DNA of 5,946 bases from UBA5972 sp964600965 (GTDB lineage: Bacteria; Pseudomonadota; Alphaproteobacteria; Rhodobacterales; Rhodobacteraceae), in the NCBI GenBank assembly GCA_964600965.1, contig CAZRLO010000148.1, forward strand, positions 1 to 5,946, given 5' to 3'. Shown one piece after another: positions 1-5,542 of the stretch (within the stretch, counting starts at the first letter, position 1; each line of letters begins with the position of its first letter). The position numbers were made by a program, and so were the translations under genes. The notes under the pieces are model-generated. The model saw nothing but the letters and a program-made list of their open reading frames with translations. It ran no database searches and was not told where the DNA came from.

Positions 1-560
1 GCGCTTGGCGCCTTGAAGCCCGAGTTTGATGTCGGCGAAGTAAAGGCAAGTGTTCCGCCCCGAATGTCTTCGACCGAATCAATGCCGGACCCCGGATATG
101 TCAGGATTTCCATTTCATAGCCGAAATTGCCGTCCAGCGAGGCCATGATTGTAAACGGGCGGAAGCCCGCACAGTTCACCGCCAGCGGGTTTGAACCAGT
201 GTTGAAACCGGCGATGTGCAAACGGCCCGACCGCATCGCTTCGATCTGCGCGGCATTAGACTGCACCAGGAATTGCGTTACCTCCTTGCCGGTCACTTTT
301 GCCATATGCTCCATGAATTCACCCCAGACCGATACATAGACCGACGGGTCTTCGACCGGCGTATAGGTGAAGATCAGCGTGTCAGGATCAACCAGTTCGC
401 TGGGATCGGTGGGGATGTCGGCGATCAGGTCGCCGTCGACGTCGCAATAGCGCTCGTCAAGCGTTCCCCGCGGGCAGTCCTGCGCCGCCGCCGGATTCCA
501 TGCCAGCGCCAATGCGGCGAATGCGACGCCCGCAAGTGGCAGTCTGAGTGTTGAGATCAT
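1..560 (-). CDS. phnD: PhnD-family phosphonate/phosphite/phosphate ABC transporter substrate-binding protein (partial, C-terminus outside window)
   Basis: This is a periplasmic binding protein that would capture phosphonate, phosphite or a related phosphorus oxyanion for a PhnC/PhnE-type ABC importer; neither partner is in view. Translating the reverse complement from the ATG at 560 gives 186 uninterrupted residues to the window edge. Residues 1-26 are a signal peptide (hydrophobic core, then NPAAAQ before Asp-Cys). A DCPRGTLDERYCD segment with Cys29 and Cys39 follows, then DTLIFTYTPVEDP (59-71), VQSNAAQIEAMRSGRLHIAG (99-118), FNTGSNPLAVNC (119-130) and FTSPTSNSGFKAP (173-185). I recognise this arrangement from alphaproteobacterial PhnD proteins. 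Family members run to about 300 residues, so roughly the last third is missing. The start is supported by AGGGAGGA six bases upstream. The gene is divergent from afuA. The family is fairly sure; the exact ligand (phosphonate, phosphite or phosphate) cannot be told from this half. Confidence 0.88.
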   Translation of the reverse strand, partial: MISTLRLPLAGVAFAALALAWNPAAAQDCPRGTLDERYCDVDGDLIADIPTDPSELVDPDTLIFTYTPVEDPSVYVSVWGEFMEHMAKVTGKEVTQFLVQSNAAQIEAMRSGRLHIAGFNTGSNPLAVNCAGFRPFTIMASLDGNFGYEMEILTYPGSGIDSVEDIRGGTLAFTSPTSNSGFKAPS

Positions 561-566
561 GGTATT

Positions 567-574
567 TCCTCCCT
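567..574 (-). promoter_or_regulatory. Ribosome binding site of phnD
   Basis: On the minus strand AGGGAGGA lies six bases before the ATG at 560. It is a near-perfect Shine-Dalgarno sequence and fixes this start. A small GGGC/GCCC hairpin with a 6-nt loop (585-598) lies just upstream in the leader. Confidence 0.8.
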
Positions 575-627
575 TTAGAATTCTGGGCATTTTCGCCCGT
601 TGTTTGATTTATTTGAGGACGCGCAAT

Positions 628-654
628 TTGGCAGCCGTCGGAATGGCCGATAAT
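628..654 (+). promoter_or_regulatory. Candidate plus-strand promoter inside the divergent region
   Basis: TTGGCA (628-633) and GATAAT (649-654) each match consensus at five of six bases, but the 15-bp spacer is shorter than ideal. Transcription would start near 661. The -10 box lies almost on top of the minus-strand -10 of phnD, so the two could not be occupied at once. The candidate matters mainly because a terminator-like structure follows at 753-790. Confidence 0.25.
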
Positions 655-678
655 CTACCCATCCACCACCATTGTCAT
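650..678 (-). promoter_or_regulatory. Candidate sigma-70 promoter for phnD
   Basis: Read on the minus strand, ATGACA (673-678) matches the -35 consensus at five of six bases. After a 17-bp spacer, GATTAT (650-655) matches the -10 box at four of six. Transcription would start near 643, giving a leader of about 80 nt before the phnD ATG. This is a motif match only. A PhoB-type activator could also drive this gene; see the imperfect half-sites at 672-687. Confidence 0.4.
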
Positions 679-752
679 TTTAGTCACGCTGGATAGTCGC
701 AGAGGGGCGTGGCCGGCGGTCTCTTTCCCAGGCCATATTTGCCGCCCGGACC

Positions 753-790
753 GGCACGGCCAATTCCTTGGAATCTCGGTGCCAGTTTTT
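753..790 (+). terminator. Terminator-like stem-loop with T-tract in the intergenic region
   Basis: GGCAC (753-757) pairs with GTGCC (779-783). Inside, CCAA (760-763) pairs with TTGG (768-771) around a TTCC tetraloop. Two bases after the stem come five T residues (786-790). The stem is interrupted by an internal loop, which weakens the call. No plus-strand coding sequence ends here, so if real it would end a non-coding transcript of about 130 nt or attenuate read-through into afuA. An overlapping alternative fold pairs TGCCG (740-744) with CGGCA (752-756). Confidence 0.35.
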
Positions 791-845
791 ATCGGACCCA
801 TGCAGAATTGTCTCCTCTGGCGGCCTTGATACGTGTTTATCTTAA

Positions 846-855
846 TTGAATTCAA
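846..855. promoter_or_regulatory. 10-bp perfect palindrome, possible operator
   Basis: TTGAATTCAA is a perfect 10-bp inverted repeat about 40 bp upstream of the candidate afuA -35 box, in AT-rich surroundings. The position would suit an activator or looping repressor. I cannot assign it to a regulator family, and palindromes of this length in AT-rich DNA can be chance. Confidence 0.25.
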
Positions 856-896
856 GTCATATGTGAGAGTGAATCCAATTTCCATCCTCGAACACG

Positions 897-925
897 TTGA
901 CATATAAGCATTCCGGTGATGCTAT
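897..925 (+). promoter_or_regulatory. Candidate sigma-70 promoter of the afuABC operon
   Basis: TTGACA (897-902) is a perfect -35 hexamer. After a 17-bp spacer the -10 position reads TGCTAT (920-925), only three of six matches but with the final A and T kept. Transcription would start near 932, leaving a leader of about 50 nt that includes the 11-codon upstream ORF and the afuA ribosome binding site. The weak -10 suggests dependence on an activator. Confidence 0.45.
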
Positions 926-950
926 CGCTAACAGAAAACAGCGGGACAAA

Positions 951-986
951 ATGAACCCGCGTTTACCACCAGGGAGAACGACATGA
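951..986 (+). CDS. Possible 11-codon upstream ORF overlapping the afuA start
   Basis: ATG at 951 opens a frame encoding MNPRLPPGRTT and stops at TGA 984-986, so its stop shares ATGA with the afuA start at 983. The ribosome binding site of afuA lies inside it, over the PPGR codons. Pro-Pro-Gly is a known EF-P-dependent ribosome stalling motif, so translation could affect access to the afuA start. Its own Shine-Dalgarno is poor (GGGAC at 943-947). The overlap may be chance, and no homologue can be checked here. Confidence 0.2.
   Translation: MNPRLPPGRTT
971..976 (+). promoter_or_regulatory. Ribosome binding site of afuA
   Basis: AGGGAG lies six bases before the ATG at 983, a standard spacing. 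It selects this start, which also opens directly into a well-formed signal peptide. Confidence 0.8.
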
Positions 987-2008
987 AACCAACCATCAAA
1001 CTGACGAGCACTGCAATCGTCGCCATGTTCATGGCGGCTGGGGCGGCGCAGGCCGCCAAGCTGACGCTCTATTGCAGCGCCCAGGAGGACTGGTGCCAGT
1101 TGATGGCGCGAAGCTTTGAGGAAGCCACCGGCATTGATGTCAACATGACGCGAAAATCGTCGGGCGAAACATTTGCCCAGGTAAAGGCCGAATCCAGCAA
1201 TCCCAAGGGCGATGTCTGGTGGGGCGGCACCGGTGACCCGCATCTGCAGGCCGCTGAAGAGGGGCTGACGCAGGAATATATCTCGCCGATGCGCAGCGAA
1301 CTGCATCCCTGGGCCATTTCCCAGGCAGAAAGCGCGAATAACCGCACGATCGGCATCTATTCCGGCGCGCTGGGTTATGGATATAACACTGAACTTCTGG
1401 CTGCCAACAACTTGCCCGAACCGGCCTGCTGGAAAGACCTGCTAAAACCCGAATACAAGGGCCATGTACAGATGGCGAACCCCAATTCGTCGGGCACCGC
1501 CTATACCACGCTGGCCACCATCGTGCAGCTGTTCGGCGAGGATGACGGGTTTGAATTCATGAAGGGCCTGCACGCCAATATCAACCAGTATACCAAATCC
1601 GGCTCCGCTCCGATCAAGGCGGCGGGCCGCGGCGAAAACACCATCGGCATTGTGTTCATGCATGACGCGGTCAAACAGGCGGTCAACGGCTTCCCGATCA
1701 AGGTCGTCGCCCCCTGCGAAGGCACAGGTTATGAGATCGGCTCGATGTCGATCATCGACGGCGCGCGCAACCTCGACGAGGCCAAGGCGTTCTATGACTG
1801 GGCGCTGTCGGCCGACGCTCAGGCGCTGGCGCTGCAGGTCAACGCCTTCCAGGTACCTTCGAACATGGGCGCGCCGACGTCCGACAAGGCCCCCGATCTC
1901 GCATCGATCAAGCTGATCGACTACGATTTCAAGACCTATGGCTCGTCGGACGAACGCAAGCGTCTGCTGAAGAAATGGGATGACGAGGTGTCCGTTCTGC
2001 CGCAGTAA
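983..2008 (+). CDS. afuA: AfuA-type periplasmic sugar-phosphate-binding protein of an ABC importer
   Basis: This is a 341-residue family 1 extracellular solute-binding protein that delivers ligand to AfuB/AfuC. Residues 1-24 form a signal peptide (Lys2, Lys6, hydrophobic core, AAQA cleavage site). The mature protein starts AKLTLYCSAQEDWC and has TRKSSGET (56-63), WWGGTGDPHLQAAEEG (79-94), GALGYGYN (128-135), NPNSSGTAY (167-174), VFMHDA (224-229) and PCEGTGYEIGS (244-254). Databases often label this family iron(III)-binding, but the tyrosine pair that holds iron in FbpA is absent; that region reads Met-His-Asp. From memory of the Actinobacillus pleuropneumoniae AfuA structure, Ser37, His205, Asp206 and Glu229 bind the sugar phosphate. 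Ser59, His227, Asp228 and Glu251 here fit at one constant offset of 22. Four cysteines (31, 38, 149, 245) could form two disulfides. The ligand is probably glucose-6-phosphate, fructose-6-phosphate or a relative; an aminoethylphosphonate-type ligand is the main alternative. First gene of afuABC. Confidence 0.88.
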   Translation: MKPTIKLTSTAIVAMFMAAGAAQAAKLTLYCSAQEDWCQLMARSFEEATGIDVNMTRKSSGETFAQVKAESSNPKGDVWWGGTGDPHLQAAEEGLTQEYISPMRSELHPWAISQAESANNRTIGIYSGALGYGYNTELLAANNLPEPACWKDLLKPEYKGHVQMANPNSSGTAYTTLATIVQLFGEDDGFEFMKGLHANINQYTKSGSAPIKAAGRGENTIGIVFMHDAVKQAVNGFPIKVVAPCEGTGYEIGSMSIIDGARNLDEAKAFYDWALSADAQALALQVNAFQVPSNMGAPTSDKAPDLASIKLIDYDFKTYGSSDERKRLLKKWDDEVSVLPQ

Positions 2009-2013
2009 AACTA

Positions 2014-4230
2014 TTGCGCACGGCACTCACTGACCAAACCCGCCACCCGGTTCTGATCTTCTGGATCATTGCCGGGTGGATCGGTTTTTTCCTCATCCCG
2101 TGGTACGGGGTCGAGGACGGATTTTTCCGCCTTGTCTGGCTGTTTGACGGCTATCCGCTGGACGAAGATTACGCGCCCGCAGCATTTCTGATCGCACAGG
2201 GCGAAAAGCTGTGGCTGGCGCCGCTGCTGCTGCCCCTGGCAACGCCGCTGCTGGTGTTGCGCCGACGCAAGACAGACCGCGCTTTCGGCGTGGTGCTGAT
2301 CCTGAGCGGAGCCATCGGATTTTCCTGGCTGATCGCGCAGGGCTTCGGCATCGGCATCCGCGGGTTCAATTTCGACTGGCTGAAGGCGCTGTTTGGCGAC
2401 CTCGGCGACCGCCAGTTCGGCATGGGCTATGGCGCGCTGCTGCTGGCCACGTCGTATCTGTTCGTGTTCACCCAAGGCATCGCGGCGCGCGGTGCAATCA
2501 ACGGCGACGTGTTCGTGGTCAGCGCCATCGGCGCGGTGATCGCGGTGGTCTCGGTTTTCGTGTTCTTTCCGATTGCCAAAATGCTGGTCGCCGCCTTCAT
2601 CACCGAGGATGGCGGCTATTCGGTCAGCGTGTTCGCCTCGAAATTTTTCGACGATCGGCTTTGGGGGCTGGGTTGCCTGCGCGGGGCGAAATGCGGGGCG
2701 GCGTGGAATTCGCTGTTCCTGGCGATCTGTGTCGGCATCATCACCACTGCGCTGGGGCTGGTCTTTGCACTGGTCGTCACCCGGTCGGGGTTCAAATTCA
2801 AACGCGGTCTGCGGGCGCTGACCGTTCTGCCGATCATCACCCCGCCCTTTGTCATCGGACTGGCACTGATCCTTCTGTTCGGTCTTTCGGGCACGGTCAC
2901 TGTGTTCGTATCAGACGTCTTCGGCGTTCAGCCGACACGATGGCTATACGGCATGCCCGGCATCATGATCGCGCAAACACTGGCCTATACCCCGATCGCG
3001 TTTCTGGTGCTGATCGGCGTGGTCGAGGGCGTCAGCCCGTCGATGGAGGAAGCCGCCCAGACCCTGCGGGCCGACAAATGGCAGGTGTTCCGCACCGTGT
3101 CGCTGCCGCTGATGCGCCCGGGTCTGGCCAATGCCTTTCTGCTGGGATTTATCGAGAGCATGGCCGATTTCGGCAACCCGCTGGTGCTGGGCGGCAATTT
3201 CGACGTGCTGAGCACCGAGATTTTCTTTGCCATCGTCGGCGCGCAATACGATCAGGGCCGCGCGGCGGTGCTGGCGATGGTGCTGCTGTTCTTCACCCTG
3301 TCGGCATTTTACGCCCAGCGTGTTTGGCTGGGAAAGAAGAGCTACACCACTGTCACCGGTAAGGGTGACGCTGGCGTGCACCCGCTGATGCCAACCCGCC
3401 TGTCGACACCGGTCTTCGTCATCGCCGGTATCTGGGGCACCTTCACCATCATCGTCTATGCAATGATTGTCTACGGCAGCTTTGTCGAGCTTTGGGGCGT
3501 GCGCAACACGCTGACCTTCAAGCACTACATCACCGCGTTTTCGATCAGTTGGAACGAGTTTGGACTGCACTGGTCCGGCTCCGCCTGGGACAGTTTTTTC
3601 ACCACGATCAAGATCGCCGCGACCGCCGCTCCGTTGACAGCCGCGGTCGGGCTAATCACCGCGTATCTGCTGACCCGGCAGAGCTTTGCCGGCAAGAACG
3701 CGTTCGAGTTCGGCACCATGCTCAGCTTTGCCATTCCGGGAACGGTCATCGGCGTCAGCTATATCCTCGCCTTCAACGTGCCGCCTATCGAGATCACCGG
3801 CACCGGCATCATCCTGATCGTCAGTTTCATCTTTCGCAACATGCCGGTTGGCGTACGCGCCGGGATCGCCAGCATGTCCCAACTGGATAAATCCCTTGAT
3901 GAAAGCTCACTGACGCTCGGGGCCAATAGCTGGCAGACCTTCCGTCGTGTGATCCTGCCGCTGCTGCGACCGGCGATCCTGGCTGCGCTGGTTTACAGCT
4001 TCGTGCGCGCGATGACCGCGATCTCTGCGGTGATCTTCCTGGTCTCGGCCGAATACAACATGGCCACCAGCTACATCATCGGCCGGGTCGAGAATAACGA
4101 CTACGGGTTGGCGATCGCCTATTCGACCACGCTGATCTTCGTGATGCTGACGGCGGTGGCACTGTTGCAGGTGCTGGTCGGGCGCACACAGATCGGACGG
4201 CGCACGCAGTTTAGCGCGAGGGGGACTTGA
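2014..4230 (+). CDS. afuB: AfuB-type fused two-domain ABC importer permease
   Basis: This inner-membrane permease of 738 residues carries both transmembrane domains in one chain, so one copy would form the whole channel with two AfuC subunits. Residues 1-190 add about five hydrophobic segments (near 13-30, 66-83, 91-110, 136-156, 167-190). The first permease core spans about 230-438, with an EAA loop at 346-370 (EAAQTLRADKW...LPLMRPG). The second spans about 466-722, with an EAA-like loop at 629-653 (DESSLTLGANSW...LPLLRP). In loop one the usual Gly is Arg352; in loop two EAA is ESS but Gly636 is kept. These loops dock on the ATPase. The long single-chain form agrees with AfuB and differs from permeases made as two proteins. 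The start is taken as TTG at 2014, five bases after the afuA stop. The first in-frame ATG is about 136 codons further in, and the sequence from TTG resembles family N-termini. No Shine-Dalgarno is visible, so translation probably relies on coupling to afuA. Confidence 0.9.
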   Translation: MRTALTDQTRHPVLIFWIIAGWIGFFLIPWYGVEDGFFRLVWLFDGYPLDEDYAPAAFLIAQGEKLWLAPLLLPLATPLLVLRRRKTDRAFGVVLILSGAIGFSWLIAQGFGIGIRGFNFDWLKALFGDLGDRQFGMGYGALLLATSYLFVFTQGIAARGAINGDVFVVSAIGAVIAVVSVFVFFPIAKMLVAAFITEDGGYSVSVFASKFFDDRLWGLGCLRGAKCGAAWNSLFLAICVGIITTALGLVFALVVTRSGFKFKRGLRALTVLPIITPPFVIGLALILLFGLSGTVTVFVSDVFGVQPTRWLYGMPGIMIAQTLAYTPIAFLVLIGVVEGVSPSMEEAAQTLRADKWQVFRTVSLPLMRPGLANAFLLGFIESMADFGNPLVLGGNFDVLSTEIFFAIVGAQYDQGRAAVLAMVLLFFTLSAFYAQRVWLGKKSYTTVTGKGDAGVHPLMPTRLSTPVFVIAGIWGTFTIIVYAMIVYGSFVELWGVRNTLTFKHYITAFSISWNEFGLHWSGSAWDSFFTTIKIAATAAPLTAAVGLITAYLLTRQSFAGKNAFEFGTMLSFAIPGTVIGVSYILAFNVPPIEITGTGIILIVSFIFRNMPVGVRAGIASMSQLDKSLDESSLTLGANSWQTFRRVILPLLRPAILAALVYSFVRAMTAISAVIFLVSAEYNMATSYIIGRVENNDYGLAIAYSTTLIFVMLTAVALLQVLVGRTQIGRRTQFSARGT
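4218..4224 (+). promoter_or_regulatory. Ribosome binding site of afuC inside the end of afuB
   Basis: GAGGGGG, within the last codons of afuB, lies seven bases before the afuC ATG at 4232. With the afuB stop and afuC start only one base apart, the two genes are probably translationally coupled. Confidence 0.65.
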
Positions 4231-4231
4231 G

Positions 4232-5305
4232 ATGGCGCATGCGAAAATATCCGGCAAAGCGGCCCCGGTCAGTTTCCGCAATGTGTCGAAGGTGTTCGGC
4301 AGGGATGTAATTGCCGTCGATAATATCGATCTGGCGGTCGAGGCCGGCAAACTGGTGACGCTGCTCGGCCCCTCGGGCTGCGGCAAAACCACGACCTTGC
4401 GCATGATCGCCGGGCTGGAAATGGCCACCTCGGGGCAGATTCTGATCGGCGACAAGGACGTTACCACCCTGCCGGCCACCGACCGCGATGTCTCTATGGT
4501 GTTTCAGTCCTATGCACTTTTCCCGCATATGAACGTGGCCGAGAACGTGGCCTACGGGCTGGGCTTTTCCGGTTTCCCGAAGGCGGAGGCCCGCGACCGC
4601 GCGCTGGCGGGGCTGGAACTGGTCGGGCTGAAAGGTTTTGACGACCGGCTGCCTAGTGAGTTGTCGGGTGGCCAGCAGCAGCGCGTCGCGGTGGCGCGCG
4701 CATTGGTGCTGGAGCCTCAGGTTCTGCTGTTTGACGAGCCGCTCAGCAACCTCGACGCCAAGCTGCGCCGTCAGGTGCGCGAGGATATTCGCGCGATCCA
4801 GCAGGACCTTGGCCTGACCGTGGTCTATGTCACCCACGATCAGGAAGAGGCGCTGGCGGTCAGTGACGAAATCGTGGTGATGCGCAACGCGGCGATCGCC
4901 CAGATCGGCACACCGCGGCAGCTATACGATGCCCCGGTGGACAGTTTCGTCGCCGATTTCATCGGCGAGGCCAACCTGATCCCCTGCGAGATCGTTTCTC
5001 TGGACGGGGACATGGCGAACATCGCCATCGACGGTTACAAATTCAGCCTGCCATCCCGCGACCTTTCCGTCGGCGCGGCCAAACTCGCCGTGCGCCCGGC
5101 GCGGATTGTGCTGGGCGGTGGCGACGGGTTCAAGGCGACGGTGGCAAAGGCGACCTATGTCGGGGTGCGCATGGAGTACTCGCTGCAGACATCCTTCGGG
5201 TCGATGTTCGCGGTTCAGGACGACGTCCTGCATCCGCTGGAGGTCGGCAGCGATGTCAATGTCAGCTTCCGCGATACCGGTCCCGTGCTGATCCCGGAAT
5301 CCTAG
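4232..5305 (+). CDS. afuC: AfuC-type ABC importer ATPase with C-terminal TOBE region
   Basis: This cytoplasmic ATPase of 357 residues would power the AfuAB importer. All nucleotide-binding motifs are intact: Walker A GPSGCGKTT (46-54), Q-loop Gln92 in VFQSYALFPHMNVAENV, signature LSGGQQQR (144-151), Walker B VLLFDEP (164-170), D-loop SNLDAKLR (172-179) and switch His202 in VTHDQEEAL. After about residue 240 (FVADFIGEANLIP) comes a C-terminal domain with TOBE-like beta segments (about 283-355, including LAVRPARIVL and VNVSFRDTGPVLIP). That places it in the CUT1/MOI-type subfamily of MalK, PotA and FbpC, where this domain binds the partner subunit and sometimes a regulator or ligand. It lies one base after afuB and ends the operon. 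The subfamily alone does not define substrate; the afu assignment rests on its neighbours. Confidence 0.92.
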   Translation: MAHAKISGKAAPVSFRNVSKVFGRDVIAVDNIDLAVEAGKLVTLLGPSGCGKTTTLRMIAGLEMATSGQILIGDKDVTTLPATDRDVSMVFQSYALFPHMNVAENVAYGLGFSGFPKAEARDRALAGLELVGLKGFDDRLPSELSGGQQQRVAVARALVLEPQVLLFDEPLSNLDAKLRRQVREDIRAIQQDLGLTVVYVTHDQEEALAVSDEIVVMRNAAIAQIGTPRQLYDAPVDSFVADFIGEANLIPCEIVSLDGDMANIAIDGYKFSLPSRDLSVGAAKLAVRPARIVLGGGDGFKATVAKATYVGVRMEYSLQTSFGSMFAVQDDVLHPLEVGSDVNVSFRDTGPVLIPES

Positions 5306-5318
5306 GCTGGTTCCGGCC

Positions 5319-5333
5319 CGCCCGATCCGGGCG
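5319..5333. repeat. GC-rich hairpin just after afuC
   Basis: CGCCCG (5319-5324) and CGGGCG (5328-5333) form a perfect 6-bp stem around an ATC loop, 13 bases after the afuC stop. No T-tract follows, so it is not a classic intrinsic terminator. It could protect the mRNA 3' end or act with the two hairpins downstream. Confidence 0.4.
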
Positions 5334-5337
5334 CAAT

Positions 5338-5360
5338 GCTGAAATATTTGACATTTCAGC
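5338..5360. repeat. 8-bp perfect inverted repeat downstream of afuC
   Basis: GCTGAAAT (5338-5345) and ATTTCAGC (5353-5360) pair perfectly around a 7-base loop, giving a mixed AT/GC stem unlike the GC-rich hairpins beside it. It could be part of a transcript 3' end or a protein-binding site. TTGACA at 5348-5353 overlaps it, but I see no matching -10 box. Confidence 0.4.
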
Positions 5361-5387
5361 CCGTCACAATCCCGGCACATTAACCAC

Positions 5388-5402
5388 GTTTGCGCAGCAA
5401 AC
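5388..5402. repeat. Third hairpin in the afuC downstream region
   Basis: GTTTGC (5388-5393) and GCAAAC (5397-5402) form a perfect 6-bp stem with a GCA loop. No T-run follows. It is the last of three consecutive hairpins within about 85 bp. Confidence 0.35.
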
Positions 5403-5542
5403 CTTCCTGAAATTGCCCTGTTGTCGCCCACGCCGGGTCATATGCGCGTGATCCTATCTATCCTGCGGGACCTTCCGCACCGACATCGCAAAGGGTCCCC
5501 AAAGCGGTCCGTTCCCGGATCGCGATACCTGAGGAGTGAGTG
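5403..5542. other. Non-coding leader upstream of the small ORF
   Basis: I see no gene here. A short stem TGCGG (5464-5468) with CCGCA (5475-5479) competes with a longer pairing of GGGACC (5467-5472) and GGTCCC (5494-5499), so the small-ORF transcript may have a folded leader. I found no convincing promoter. The only clear signal is the ribosome binding site at the right end. Confidence 0.3.

Noticed and set aside
216..554. 112-codon plus-strand frame at the left end
   Set aside because: It lies antisense to phnD, whose minus-strand frame has a signal peptide and family motifs. There is no support for coding on the plus strand.
655..903. 82-codon open frame on the minus strand in the phnD-afuA intergenic region
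   Set aside because: It has no ribosome binding site, a mixed composition with unusual residues, no recognisable motif, and overlaps the promoter candidates. It is probably a chance open frame.
2211..3362. Long 383-codon plus-strand frame inside afuB
   Set aside because: Its translation is dominated by Arg, Gly, His and Ala, typical of an out-of-frame reading of a GC-rich gene. It lies wholly within afuB, whose frame encodes clear membrane segments and EAA loops.
4211..4837. 208-codon minus-strand frame opposite the start of afuC
   Set aside because: It is antisense to the Walker A and signature motifs of afuC and is explained by codon bias in that gene.
5348..5376. TTGACA at 5348-5353 as a promoter for the small ORF
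   Set aside because: At 16-18 bp spacing there is only GC-rich sequence and no -10-like hexamer. The TTGACA also lies inside the 8-bp hairpin, which accounts for it.
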